From: Ferrimonas kyonanensis DSM 18153
GTDB lineage: Bacteria > Pseudomonadota > Gammaproteobacteria > Enterobacterales > Shewanellaceae
Direction of reading: 5' to 3'
Assembly: GCF_000425405.1 (NCBI RefSeq)
Contig: NZ_AUDJ01000027.1
Coordinates: 27,019 to 91,018, forward strand
Length of the DNA: 64,000 nucleotides
The stretch's first letter is position 1; the number at the start of each line of letters is the position of its first letter. The position numbers were made by a program, and so were the translations under genes. The notes under the pieces were generated by a model. The model had not been told where the DNA came from. It searched no databases and was given only the letters and a program-made list of their open reading frames with translations. Positions 46,575 through 55,907 of the stretch are shown here, piece after piece.

Positions 46575-47627
46575 ATGATCAAGTGGATGATGTGTGCGAC
46601 GGCCGCGGCGGCGCTGGTACCGCTGCTCAGTGGCTGTGGTAACGGCGCTGACGCCGACTTTTTTGCCCCCGAAAATCCGGCTCCATCCGCCAATCGGCTG
46701 CTGACCCAGCAGGGGCAGCCCCTGACCCCACAGCAGTTGCTGCAGAAGATGCGCCACAGCGATGTGATCTACCTGGGTGAAACCCACGACAACCCCCATC
46801 ACCATCAGATGCAGCTTCAGGCGCTGACCCAGTTGCTGGACGCCGGAATTCGGCCGGCCCTGGGATTTGAATTCTTCTTTCAGCAACAAACCGGTTGGCT
46901 CATGGACTTTAGCCTCGGTCAGCAGGAGTCTGCATTGGTCGGCCACAACGACGGTGGCGAAGAGTCGGCACTGAGGCGGCGCCTCGGTTGGACTCATAAA
47001 GCCCAATGGCAGTATTACGCGCCTTTGCTGCGGCTGGCACGCCAGTACCAACTGCCGGTGTTTGGTGCCGATCTGGATGTTGGTCTGCGCCTGCGTCTGA
47101 GCCGCACCGACGTCGACCAACTCACGACGCTGGAACGGCGATTATTACCGAAAAGTGATTTGGACTCCGAGGCCTACCGGCAACTGATGCTGGAACAACT
47201 GGATCAGGCCCATTGCCATCATGCCGACCACGACAGCTTGCAGCGTTTGTACACCACCTGGTTAGTTCGCAACGAGGCCATGGCCGATGCCATTGTCGCC
47301 ATGCGAGCCGATCTGACAGAAGCCCAGCCGGTGGTGATGATTCTGGGCAAGGGCCATACCGAGTTCAATATGGGCGTGGTAGAGCGGGTGGCGCAGCGCC
47401 AGCCCGAGTTACGACAACTGAACATCGGCCTGGCCGAGGGTCAGACTCCGGGGCAACTGGATTTTAGCCCCGAAGCGGGTCCCCGTCGGGGCGGCGTCCA
47501 GTTTGACCCCGCCCACAGTCTCTATTGGGTCACCGAAGGCCGATATCACGATGCCCTCTACGACCCTTGTGACGTGTTTCGCAACCACAGCGTTGCCGTC
47601 GACGAAGACGATGCCGGGCAAGGCTGA
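46575..47627 (+). CDS. ChaN-family (DUF399) lipoprotein
   Basis: A 350-residue protein with lipobox LLSGC (cysteine at about 21) and the ChaN core motif YLGETHDNPHHHQMQ, followed by GFEFF. ChaN from Campylobacter binds two hemes and is iron-regulated; the family is thought to take part in heme or iron uptake at the outer membrane. Conserved C-terminal ILGKGHTEFNMGV is also present. It is convergent with the lipoprotein at 47633, with stops 5 bases apart. Confidence 0.85.
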   Translation: MIKWMMCATAAAALVPLLSGCGNGADADFFAPENPAPSANRLLTQQGQPLTPQQLLQKMRHSDVIYLGETHDNPHHHQMQLQALTQLLDAGIRPALGFEFFFQQQTGWLMDFSLGQQESALVGHNDGGEESALRRRLGWTHKAQWQYYAPLLRLARQYQLPVFGADLDVGLRLRLSRTDVDQLTTLERRLLPKSDLDSEAYRQLMLEQLDQAHCHHADHDSLQRLYTTWLVRNEAMADAIVAMRADLTEAQPVVMILGKGHTEFNMGVVERVAQRQPELRQLNIGLAEGQTPGQLDFSPEAGPRRGGVQFDPAHSLYWVTEGRYHDALYDPCDVFRNHSVAVDEDDAGQG

Positions 47628-47632
47628 CGAGG

Positions 47633-48256
47633 TTAACGGGCGTAATCCATCACCCGTTGCTCCAGCGCGCCGTTGGCCGCGCACTGCAGACCATTGACTC
47701 CCCCTTCGCGGTACGGCGACCGGGTAGAGAAATCAAACGTCAGGTCATCGCGACGCAGGAACTGCTTGCTGCTGTTGCTGTAATCGATATTGACCTTAAC
47801 CACGTACTTGGTGTTAACGCTGAGCAGGGTGCCTGTGCCTTCTGGCGCCAGATAGATGTTGGTACGTCCCTCCAGTCGGGTCGCCCGCTGGGCGTGAAAC
47901 AACAGCCCATGATCATTGGTAAACGGAAACGCCGTCGAAGCGGCCGGATCGTACTCAAAGATTTGTGTGCCCTGTGCGTTATTCAGTTGCCGTAACGAAT
48001 GACCACAACTGACGTAATCGGTTGGGGAGGCGCTGGAAAACGACACATTGATGATGCGTGAACTCTTCTCGATGTTATTGATGACAAAAAAGTCCGATGC
48101 CAGATTGCGCACCAACCGATCCCAGACCTGATCAAACGGTTGATCGATGACGACCTGGTTGGTAACCGGCGCCAATTCGGGCTGGGTGTAGGTGAGGGTC
48201 GAGGAGGCACAGCCGGACAGGGCCAGCACCAGAGCGGAAGCCAGAGTCTTTTTCAT
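47633..48256 (-). CDS. hypothetical lipoprotein
   Basis: A 207-residue protein with lipobox LSGC (cysteine at 16) and a START-like or BamC-like opening of the mature part (VVIDQPFDQVWDRLVRNLASDFFVINNIEKSSRIINVSF). Two further cysteines, in YVSCGH and GLQCAAN, may pair. I do not recognise the family. It is divergent in role from the upstream channel gene, with a hairpin between. Confidence 0.75.
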   Translation of the reverse strand: MKKTLASALVLALSGCASSTLTYTQPELAPVTNQVVIDQPFDQVWDRLVRNLASDFFVINNIEKSSRIINVSFSSASPTDYVSCGHSLRQLNNAQGTQIFEYDPAASTAFPFTNDHGLLFHAQRATRLEGRTNIYLAPEGTGTLLSVNTKYVVKVNIDYSNSSKQFLRRDDLTFDFSTRSPYREGGVNGLQCAANGALEQRVMDYAR

Positions 48257-48282
48257 TGGCAGAGAGTTCGCTTTTGTTAAAC

Positions 48283-48307
48283 AGGCCGGCCCGGAATGTG
48301 CCGGCCT
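48283..48307 (-). terminator. hairpin after the TRIC-type channel gene
   Basis: AGGCCGGC (48283-48290) pairs with GCCGGCCT (48300-48307) with a 9-base loop; the minus strand then reads GTTTAAC. A moderate terminator for the gene ending at 48325. Confidence 0.55.
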
Positions 48308-48324
48308 TGGGGAAACGGAAAGAA

Positions 48325-48957
48325 TCAGTGAATGGATTGTTCCAGATAGTCAAACGTCGGCATTGACCAGTTGAATTTGAGCGCCAACAACCGTAAGCCA
48401 AAACCAAACGGCAGGCACAGCGCCAGAACCAATCCGGGTTGAACCTCGGCCAGGGTCAACACCACATACAGACCGGCGGTGATGATCGACACGACCGCAT
48501 ACAACTCCTTCCTGAACACCAGCGGAATCTGCTGGCAAAACAGGTCGCGGATGATGCCGCCAAACACCCCGGTGACCACGCCCGCCACCACGGCGATCAG
48601 CGGGTTGAAACCCAGTGTCAGTGCTTTCTGGGCACCGATGACGGAAAACACCGTCAGGCCAATGGCGTCCAGGGTCAGAAACAACTTGGTCAGATAGCGC
48701 ATGATGGGAGCAAATGCGACCGTCAGCAGCGACGTGGCGGCAATGGCCACCAGGTACTCCACATGCTCCACCCAGATCAGCGGATAACTGCCCAGCAACA
48801 CATCTCGCACCGTGCCGCCGCCAATGGCGGTGGCACAGCCTACCATCACCACACCGAACAGGTCCATGCGACGGCGTCCGGCCGCCAGTGCACCGGTAAT
48901 GGCTTCGGTTAATACGCCCACCAACCACAGGGCAGAAATCAGTTGCATCTCAGTCAT
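48325..48957 (-). CDS. trimeric intracellular cation (TRIC)-type channel, UPF0126
   Basis: A 210-residue protein with about seven TM helices arranged as two repeats. Each repeat has a family motif: AIGGGTVRDVLLG (first) and GVFGGIIRDLF (second). Bacterial TRIC proteins form trimeric K+ channels. Some proteobacterial UPF0126 members were instead linked to glycine uptake, so the substrate is open. Confidence 0.85.
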   Translation of the reverse strand: MTEMQLISALWLVGVLTEAITGALAAGRRRMDLFGVVMVGCATAIGGGTVRDVLLGSYPLIWVEHVEYLVAIAATSLLTVAFAPIMRYLTKLFLTLDAIGLTVFSVIGAQKALTLGFNPLIAVVAGVVTGVFGGIIRDLFCQQIPLVFRKELYAVVSIITAGLYVVLTLAEVQPGLVLALCLPFGFGLRLLALKFNWSMPTFDYLEQSIH

Positions 48958-49230
48958 GTCAAAGCCGCCGAGGTCAGAAAGTCAGGGCCAGAATTGTGGC
49001 AAACCGACCCGGCTTAAGACACTGAAACTTCACGAGGCTCGGATTAATTCAGCTCATGCAAAATGGGGTTTCAGGGGAAATCTATCCATCCGTAGCCGAG
49101 AGCGTTGCCGCCATGGCTGCCATCCCTCCCTTCGACCTGTCGATGTACCGCACTGGCGTGAAATGGCAACTTTTTAGCAGGGAGATCTCTACTTTATGGC
49201 AGCAGATGCCATTACCCAGAAGAGGACACC

Positions 49231-50715
49231 ATGTCACACAAGTTCAGCCATTACCGCCCGCTATTGAACCAGTCGCTCACCCATGCGGCCGCCTACCTGG
49301 AATCCCTACCGGATCGGCCCGTCGATACGCAGATCAGTGCCGACGCCTTGCGGCTTCGCATCGGTGGCAATTTGCCACAACAACCCAGCGATCCCGACCA
49401 GGTGCTGCAGGAGTTGGTTAGCAACGTCGAACCCGGCCTGATCGGCTCCGGCGGGCCACGCTTTTTTGGCTATGCCATCGGCGGGGCATTCCCGGTCGCA
49501 TTGGCCGCCGACTGGCTGGTGAGTGCCTGGGACCAGAATGTTCCCTATTACGTTGCCAGTCCCGGTACCTCGGTGGTTGAAGAAACCGCCGCCGAGTGGA
49601 TGCTGGAGTTGCTAGGGTTACCGAAATCCGCCGGCGTCGGCTTTGTCTCCGGTGCTCAGGAAGCCATCTATACCGCGCTCATAACCGCCCGCAACAGCCT
49701 GCTGAGCAATGCCGGTTGGGACGTGGCGACACGAGGCCTGTACAACGCCCCTAGAATCAACGTCGTGGCCAGTGATCAGATTCACTCCACCATCAAACGG
49801 GCGCTGTCGATGATCGGGGTAGGGATTGAGCAGATTAAAACCCTGCCAACCGACTCAAACCTTCGCATTGTTTCCGACGGCATCGCCGAGGTCCTGTCAC
49901 AGTGCGAGGGCCCGACCTTAGTGTGCGCCCAGGCGGGGTGCATCGACTCCGGTGCCTTTGATCCCTTCGAAGAGTTGGCGTTACAGGTGAAGCAACACCC
50001 CAACGCCTGGCTGCATGTGGACGGCGCCATTGGCCTGTGGTCTGCCGTCAGCGATCGTCAGCGCCATCTGCTCAAGGGCATTGAACTGGCGGACTCCTGG
50101 GATACCGATGGTCACAAGTGGTTCAACATGCCTTATGACAGCGGCATGGTTATCGTCCGTGACGCCCGGTTGCTGGCCAAGGCCATGGGCGGCAACAGTA
50201 TGGGGGATTACCTCAGCGACGCCATCGCCAAGCCGGACCGGAATGCCATCAATTTTGGCATTTCGGCTTCACGGCGCGCTCGAGGTGTGCCTGTCTATGC
50301 CGCCATCAAGGCCTTGGGCAAAAAAGGGATTGAAGATCACCTCGACCACTGCTGCGCCCTGGCGCAGCGGCTGGCCGGCACCCTGTCCCAGGTCAAAGGC
50401 ATCACCATCCTCAACGACGTGGTCAGCAACCGGTTCTCGGCCCAGTTCGGCACCGGAGATAACGCCTATCGCAATCGCCTCACCGAACGGGTGGTGCATC
50501 GCCTTCAACAGGAGGGGTTCTGTTACCCGTCGACATCCGGTTACAAAGGCCTGAAGACCATGTTGTTCTCCGTGCTTAGCTGCCACACCAGCGCAGACGA
50601 CATTGACGCCACCGCAGCCGCAATCCTTCGAGCCTTTGAAACAGAACTGACTCATTTGCACAGTGAAACTGCGGCCCCTTGTCGACAGGAGACTAACGAT
50701 GAAATTACTGATTAA
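49231..50715 (+). CDS. PLP-dependent group II decarboxylase
   Basis: A 494-residue protein of the group II decarboxylase family. It has FFGYAIGG, SPGTSVVEETAAEWM and the PLP-lysine motif TDGHKWFNMPYDSG. Family members decarboxylate aromatic amino acids, glutamate, diaminobutyrate or tyrosine; some act as aldehyde synthases. The substrate is not readable here. It overlaps the downstream amidohydrolase by 17 bases, indicating one operon. GAGG precedes the ATG at 49231. Confidence 0.87.
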   Translation: MSHKFSHYRPLLNQSLTHAAAYLESLPDRPVDTQISADALRLRIGGNLPQQPSDPDQVLQELVSNVEPGLIGSGGPRFFGYAIGGAFPVALAADWLVSAWDQNVPYYVASPGTSVVEETAAEWMLELLGLPKSAGVGFVSGAQEAIYTALITARNSLLSNAGWDVATRGLYNAPRINVVASDQIHSTIKRALSMIGVGIEQIKTLPTDSNLRIVSDGIAEVLSQCEGPTLVCAQAGCIDSGAFDPFEELALQVKQHPNAWLHVDGAIGLWSAVSDRQRHLLKGIELADSWDTDGHKWFNMPYDSGMVIVRDARLLAKAMGGNSMGDYLSDAIAKPDRNAINFGISASRRARGVPVYAAIKALGKKGIEDHLDHCCALAQRLAGTLSQVKGITILNDVVSNRFSAQFGTGDNAYRNRLTERVVHRLQQEGFCYPSTSGYKGLKTMLFSVLSCHTSADDIDATAAAILRAFETELTHLHSETAAPCRQETNDEITD

Positions 50716-51973
50716 AAACGCGTCTTTATTTGATGGCATCAAGGATTCCATCCGTCCGAACCAAATGCTGATGGTCGAGCAGGGCGTGGTCACCTCGGTG
50801 AGCGACGGGGCCGCTGCCATTACCGAGGCCGATGGCATCATCGATGCCAGCGGCTATACCGTGATCCCCGGGCTGATAGATGCCCACACTCATATCGCGT
50901 TTTCCGACAGTTTCGACGCCATGGACCGCATGACCGCCGAGGAGTTGGCGGTCCGATCCACGGTGATTGCCCGCCAGATGCTCGAGCGGGGCTTCACCAC
51001 GGTTCGGGATGTTGGCAGTAACTGTTATGGCTTAACGCAAAGCATCGATAATGGTTTCGTGCCCGGCCCTCGAATCTACCCCAGTTACGGCGCCCTTTCC
51101 CAAACCTGCGGTCATGCGGACTACCGCCAAAACCGGGCACAACGATCGGATTTCTCCCAGGGCATTGAAGACTCAAGCTTCATGCGCCAGAGCCACCTGA
51201 TTTTGGCCGACGGCGTGCCCCAGTGCCTGAAGCGTACCCGGGATCAAATCTTCATGGGCGCGTCTCAGATTAAGGTGTTTGGCGGCGGCGGCGCGTCATC
51301 CTTGTTCGACCCCCTCGACACCATCCAGTACACCCGGGAAGAGCTTCGGGCCATCGTCGAGACCGTGACCAACTACGGCTCCTACGTCTGCAGTCATATT
51401 CACGCCGCTCCGGCCATGAAGATTGCCATCGAGGAGGGAATTCAATGCCTGGAACACGCCACCTTCATGGACGACGACATCGCCCGGCAATGCCTGGATA
51501 ACCAGGTCTGGGTGGTGCCTCAATACGCCACCGCCGAGTTGATTGCCAACCGTCAGATCCCCCTGGGCAGCGAAATTCTGTACCAGAAAACCGAGCGGGT
51601 CGGCAAAGGGCTGCTGCAACAGGCCGAGTTGGTGGAGAAATACGGCTTGAAATGCGCCTTTGGCACCGACCTGGTTGGTACACCCGAGGTGCACGCCAAA
51701 CAGAACCTGGAACTGGCGGCCCGTAAAAAATATTTCGGCTCCTTCCGCGGCTTAAAGCAAGCCACTTCCGATGCCGGCGAACTGCTGAAACTCTCCGGAC
51801 TGCTGGACCCTTACCCGGAGGGCGACATCGGCGTGCTGCGTCGAGGCGCCTGGGCCGATCTGCTGTTCGTCGAGGGCAACCCGCTGCAAGATCTCGACAT
51901 CCTTGCTAACCCGGACAACATTAAACTGGTCATGAAAGGCGGCGAGGTCGTCAAGGACAACCGCCAAAGATAA
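50699..51973 (+). CDS. amidohydrolase-superfamily metal-dependent hydrolase
   Basis: A 424-residue protein with the amidohydrolase metal motif DAHTHI, a likely carboxylated lysine in QIKVFGGGGASS, and metal histidines in SHIHAA and ECLEHATFMDDD, with D in AFGTDLVG. This looks like the Xaa-Pro dipeptidase/imidazolonepropionase-like branch. The ATG at 50699 (MKLLIKNASLFDG) overlaps the decarboxylase end by 17 bases. An in-frame start at 50663 lacks the family N-terminus. It may hydrolyse an amide to feed, or process the product of, the decarboxylase. Confidence 0.85.
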   Translation: MKLLIKNASLFDGIKDSIRPNQMLMVEQGVVTSVSDGAAAITEADGIIDASGYTVIPGLIDAHTHIAFSDSFDAMDRMTAEELAVRSTVIARQMLERGFTTVRDVGSNCYGLTQSIDNGFVPGPRIYPSYGALSQTCGHADYRQNRAQRSDFSQGIEDSSFMRQSHLILADGVPQCLKRTRDQIFMGASQIKVFGGGGASSLFDPLDTIQYTREELRAIVETVTNYGSYVCSHIHAAPAMKIAIEEGIQCLEHATFMDDDIARQCLDNQVWVVPQYATAELIANRQIPLGSEILYQKTERVGKGLLQQAELVEKYGLKCAFGTDLVGTPEVHAKQNLELAARKKYFGSFRGLKQATSDAGELLKLSGLLDPYPEGDIGVLRRGAWADLLFVEGNPLQDLDILANPDNIKLVMKGGEVVKDNRQR

Positions 51974-51992
51974 AGCCCGGTTTCATTGCGAC

Positions 51993-52020
51993 AAACCGCC
52001 CATTCCGGGCGGTTTTTTTT
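51993..52020 (+). terminator. terminator after the decarboxylase-amidohydrolase operon
   Basis: AAACCGCCC (51993-52001) pairs with GGGCGGTTT (52007-52015) around ATTCC, followed by a run of eight Ts. Confidence 0.93.
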
Positions 52021-52034
52021 GTCTTCGCCTTAGG

Positions 52035-53039
52035 TTAGGACTGCAGGAAACGACGTCGGTAATCGCGGGGCGGAAAGCCGGTGAGCTTCTTAAAGGCGCG
52101 GGAAAAATGGGCGAGGTCGGAATAACCCAGCTCGGTGGCAACATCGGTTAACGAGTAACTCTTGCTTTCCATCAACTGGCAGGCGGTGGCCAGCATCAGG
52201 TTTTCTCGAACACAGCGAAAACTGGTGTCCTCGGCGGCCAACCGACGCTGCAGGGTTCGAGGGCTGGTTTCCAGCAACTCGGCGGCGCGCTCTATCGACA
52301 GACTCTGAGTCGACAGGTAGGGCGCCAGTGCAAGATACAGGGTTTCCACAAAGCTCCGTTGACCTGGCTGCTGTGCCTGCTGGCCAACTGCCATCAGTCG
52401 CGAAGGCAAGCGTACCGGCAGGGTCATAAGAGACTCAGACAACTCAACGCCAGCTTGTTGGCGACGGGTATACACCACCACCGTCGGGTCTTCCAACAGC
52501 GCCACCAATTTGTCGGCATTGGGAGACTGGAGGGTGACGCAGTCCGGATGCCAGTGGCGATCGGCGATGACTCGAACAAATTCGATGATAAACAGGATGG
52601 CAAAGATCTCGGCCCACAGGAAGCTGGAGGTCAACTCGCCGGCCTTGTAGCGGCAGCACCATGGCGTGTGGTTGAAGTAAAGGATGCTGACCTTGGCGAC
52701 AGAGGAATCATGCAATACCGCAGTCTGTAACTGCCGCAGCGCCTCTCCAACGTTGGCGGGCGCATTCAGGTACTTCAGCAGCCTGGGGATAAAATACTCT
52801 CGAATGGTGGAACGCAACAGACTGCCGTAATACTCGGGTTCGGCCCGCTCGGCCATCATGGCAAGCAGGTTGCGTACTGGCCCCTCGGGAACGTATTCAT
52901 GGCCACTGTTAAGCAGATCTTCCGGCAACCCGGCGGCTGCAAGCAACGGGTAGATGTCGCCCTCAAAGTGCTTAAGCAATTCAACCAGGGTTTCGGCGTG
53001 GACGGTTTTAATCAGGGGGACCAATTGGCCGTGGGGCAT
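52035..53039 (-). CDS. AraC-family transcriptional regulator
   Basis: A 334-residue protein with an AraC arabinose-binding/OruR-type N-terminal domain (about 15-210) and a C-terminal AraC helix-turn-helix (LLETSPRTLQRRLAAEDTSF; VATELGYSDLAHFSRAFKKLTG). It is convergent with the decarboxylase-amidohydrolase operon. This adjacency makes the operon its likely target. It is the second regulator of this subtype in the window; the first is at 6121. Confidence 0.87.
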   Translation of the reverse strand: MPHGQLVPLIKTVHAETLVELLKHFEGDIYPLLAAAGLPEDLLNSGHEYVPEGPVRNLLAMMAERAEPEYYGSLLRSTIREYFIPRLLKYLNAPANVGEALRQLQTAVLHDSSVAKVSILYFNHTPWCCRYKAGELTSSFLWAEIFAILFIIEFVRVIADRHWHPDCVTLQSPNADKLVALLEDPTVVVYTRRQQAGVELSESLMTLPVRLPSRLMAVGQQAQQPGQRSFVETLYLALAPYLSTQSLSIERAAELLETSPRTLQRRLAAEDTSFRCVRENLMLATACQLMESKSYSLTDVATELGYSDLAHFSRAFKKLTGFPPRDYRRRFLQS

Positions 53040-53114
53040 GCCTTAAGCTCCGTAGGCAGGGCTAACTTAAGACAGTATAACCAAAGGAGGGCTGCGTCCC
53101 TGCAGTATTTGCGG

Positions 53115-53402
53115 TTAAGCCTGGATAGGCTGCTCAACCGGTTTGGCCGGGCCTCGAAAGATGCCGATGATGGCCTTGACGGTGTAGTACAGGCACAGGG
53201 CGGTGAAACTCAGGGCGCTAACCTCTTCGCCCAGTGAAGCGGGGGCGCCGATCATCTCAAACAGGTCGCTGCCCCAGCGTTTAACGTAGTCCATCGCCCA
53301 GCGGTAGACCAGGTACAACTTGGTCAGAGTGATGAACACCAAGTATGCCTTTCCATACGGAGTCAGTAGAAACTGTTTGATTTTTGCCCAGGCAACTTTC
53401 AT
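53115..53402 (-). CDS. hypothetical small membrane protein
   Basis: A 95-residue protein with two hydrophobic segments (about 18-35 YLVFITLTKLYLVYRWAM and 65-85 ALSFTALCLYYTVKAIIGIF) and basic flanks. It is unrecognised. It is preceded by a GAGAGG ribosome binding site. No functional link to its neighbours is visible. Confidence 0.7.
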   Translation of the reverse strand: MKVAWAKIKQFLLTPYGKAYLVFITLTKLYLVYRWAMDYVKRWGSDLFEMIGAPASLGEEVSALSFTALCLYYTVKAIIGIFRGPAKPVEQPIQA

Positions 53403-53628
53403 TAAGACCTCTCTGTAATCTCGATGTGTGAGGCCAGTAATGTACGAAAAAGCATCAGCTCGAATTTACCATTTAACGCCAACACCGGCAGTTATCCAGC
53501 CCATGACGGTGTGGAACGCTTTGGCCGTCGGTGGCGCAAAATGGTAAATTTTCTCTGTGTGTCCAGGCTACACTCCTCGGCTATTTTGGCCTCGATAAAG
53601 AGGTGAACTAACAGCCAGCGAGGTGGCA

Positions 53629-54783
53629 ATGAGCAACAACAAGCCTGAGTTAAGCAACGTGCACAGGGACTCTGGCGCGACCGTGGAGCCGCTGGCCGCT
53701 GACAAGGCGCCGGTGACCGATGACGCGACCTCTGCCTCCACCGTTAGCCGCAAGCTGCTCTGCCTGTGTCTTGGCCTGCTGGTGTTGTTCCTGATAGCCG
53801 ATCGGATCATCCCCAGCACCGACATGGCACGAGTAAGAGGCAACGTCATTCCCATCACCCCATTGGTTTCCGGGCCGGTGGTGGAGGTTAACGTGCACCC
53901 CAATGACCGGGTAGAGCAGGGAACCCCCCTGGTTCGTATTGACCCCACCGACTACCAAATCGCGGTGAAACAAGCCGAGCAAGGGCTGGAACAAGCCGGC
54001 AAGCAGGTTGGCATTCACACCGCGTCGGTACAGGCGGCGCAGGTGGCGCTGACGGATGCGCTGATCAATCAGGACAACATCGACCGCCAGGCTCGCCGAG
54101 TATTGGCCATGGCAGAGCAGGGCATCGTAACTCAGGCCGACGCCGATAAGACCCGCGCCGCCATTGCTCATGCCAACGCACGGGTGCAGACGGCCCGCTC
54201 CGGGCTGGAACAAGCCCGCAAACAACTGGGAAAGCGTGGCCAGCAGAATAGCGAGATTCAATCGGCGCTGCTGCAACTGCAACAAGCGCAGCTGGATCTG
54301 AGCCGCACGGTGTTGCGAGCCCCGGCGATGGGCGGCGTCTCCAATTTTCGTCTGGATGCCGGCGTTTACGCAAACAAGGGGCAGCCGCTGATGACCTTTG
54401 TCTCCGGCGAAGACAGCTGGGTAGAAGCCTATTTTCGCGAGAACAGCCTCGGCAATATTCGCGCAAATGACTCGGTTGAGATCGCCCTGGATAACGCCCC
54501 GGGCCGCGTGTTTCGGGGCCGGGTTGCCAGCATCGATTACGGGGTTAACTGGCAGGGCGCTCAGCCGAGTGGCCAACTGGCTACCGTCGATAATCAAAGC
54601 GGTTGGCTGAGGCAAAGCCAGCGATTTCCGGTGATGATTCGTTTCGACCAGCCGTTGCCCCCTGGGCTGCTGAGGGTAGGAGGCCAGGCCGATGTGATGG
54701 TCTACACCGACGATGACTCGCTGATGAACGTCTGGGGCCAGTTCTGGATTCGACTGCTGAGCTGGTTGTCCTATGCTCGCTAA
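53629..54783 (+). CDS. HlyD-family efflux adaptor (membrane fusion protein)
   Basis: A 384-residue protein with a cytoplasmic N-terminus, one TM helix (about 45-62, LCLCLGLLVLFLIADRII), a lipoyl half-motif VSGPVVEVNVHPNDRVEQG, a long helical hairpin, and a second lipoyl half (RAPAMGGVSNFRLDAG). This is the EmrA/AaeA-like type. The ATG at 53629 follows GAGG at 5 bases; a GTG 6 bases earlier overlaps that site. It overlaps the DUF2955 gene by 11 bases, so the two probably form an efflux pair. Confidence 0.9.
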   Translation: MSNNKPELSNVHRDSGATVEPLAADKAPVTDDATSASTVSRKLLCLCLGLLVLFLIADRIIPSTDMARVRGNVIPITPLVSGPVVEVNVHPNDRVEQGTPLVRIDPTDYQIAVKQAEQGLEQAGKQVGIHTASVQAAQVALTDALINQDNIDRQARRVLAMAEQGIVTQADADKTRAAIAHANARVQTARSGLEQARKQLGKRGQQNSEIQSALLQLQQAQLDLSRTVLRAPAMGGVSNFRLDAGVYANKGQPLMTFVSGEDSWVEAYFRENSLGNIRANDSVEIALDNAPGRVFRGRVASIDYGVNWQGAQPSGQLATVDNQSGWLRQSQRFPVMIRFDQPLPPGLLRVGGQADVMVYTDDDSLMNVWGQFWIRLLSWLSYAR

Positions 54784-55792
54784 CTGCACTCCAGTCCGGC
54801 GACAGGATCCGGTGCTCAGGTATACCCTGGGGCTGACGCTGGCCATCGCCATCGGCTATGGACTGAACTGGCCGCTGGCCTACACCCTGCCGGTGTTCCT
54901 GGCCAAGTTTTTTGCCGACCGGCCTAATCCCGGCCGAGACACAATCAAACAGCTGTTCTGGGCCATGACCGCCACGGTATTGGTGGCGCTGGCGGTCACC
55001 CGGGGCCTAACCCATTATCCGCTGATCCTGCTAGTGCTGATCGCCCTGGTGATGTTTTGGGCCTACTGCCTGTTTCAGAGCCCGGATTGGAACTTCTTTG
55101 CCTTGATCCTGATGGTAGCCATCTTGCTGATCCCCTACGTCGGGCTGATAGACTCGGCCCTGCCGCTGGTGTTAGCAAAGGGGTTGATGCTATCCGGCGT
55201 CGGCGCTGTGACTCTCTATTGGCTGATGTATCAGTTGTTTCCTGCATGCCAACCGCAATCGGAGGCAAGCCCTGAGGTGGCATCCCGCGAGGTTCGAAGT
55301 GCCAATGCCAGCAAGGCCCTGTTCGTCAGCCTTCCGGTCATTGCTTACTTCTACTACTTTCAGGTCAGTGGCGCACTGTTGACCATGGCTTTCATCGGCA
55401 TACTGTCGCTGCAACTGACTAAAGCGGGCAGCGTCAAGCTAAGCCAGTTTTTACTGATCACCAACCTGGTAGGGGGTCTGCTGGCGGTGTTGGTGTACGA
55501 ACTGCTGGTGACCGCGCCGTGGTTTCCGTTGCTGCTGGCCGTGCTGGCGCTGTTGGCGTCCGTGTTTTCTCATTACATTTATTCAAATCCGACAAAGGCG
55601 CCGCTCTATGCCGCGGTATTTTCCGCGCTGCTGGTAGTCCTGGGCTCGGTGCTTGCCAGTGGTGATAAAACGCTGAGCGTCAGTTTTTATGCCAGAATTG
55701 GTCAGATTGGCCTGGCCGGACTGTACCTGATAGTGGCGGCCCGCCTGGTCGACAGCCACCAACAGGGTAAGTCCACAGCCGAAGCCAAATAG
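54773..55792 (+). CDS. DUF2955 / FUSC-like membrane protein, efflux partner
   Basis: A 339-residue protein with about ten TM helices in two blocks. The N-terminal motif LRYTLGLTLAIAIGYGLNWPLAYTLPVFLAKF is typical of DUF2955 proteins, distant relatives of the AaeB/FUSC pumps. It overlaps the HlyD adaptor. Together they look like an organic-acid or drug exporter lacking a TolC gene nearby. The substrate is unknown. Confidence 0.85.
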   Translation: MLANCTPVRRQDPVLRYTLGLTLAIAIGYGLNWPLAYTLPVFLAKFFADRPNPGRDTIKQLFWAMTATVLVALAVTRGLTHYPLILLVLIALVMFWAYCLFQSPDWNFFALILMVAILLIPYVGLIDSALPLVLAKGLMLSGVGAVTLYWLMYQLFPACQPQSEASPEVASREVRSANASKALFVSLPVIAYFYYFQVSGALLTMAFIGILSLQLTKAGSVKLSQFLLITNLVGGLLAVLVYELLVTAPWFPLLLAVLALLASVFSHYIYSNPTKAPLYAAVFSALLVVLGSVLASGDKTLSVSFYARIGQIGLAGLYLIVAARLVDSHQQGKSTAEAK

Positions 55793-55907
55793 CGGGATGG
55801 ACTCCGGCTTGTTGCCATCGCGGCCTCTGGTATACTTCCCGGCCAATAACGTCGCCGCTATCGTCAAGCGGGCGACCGAACCGTTCCTTTGATAACCGAG
55901 ACCACCG

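Noticed and set aside
53650..54852. 400-codon minus-strand frame opposite the HlyD adaptor
   Set aside because: Shadow of the real gene, whose TM and lipoyl motifs are clear.
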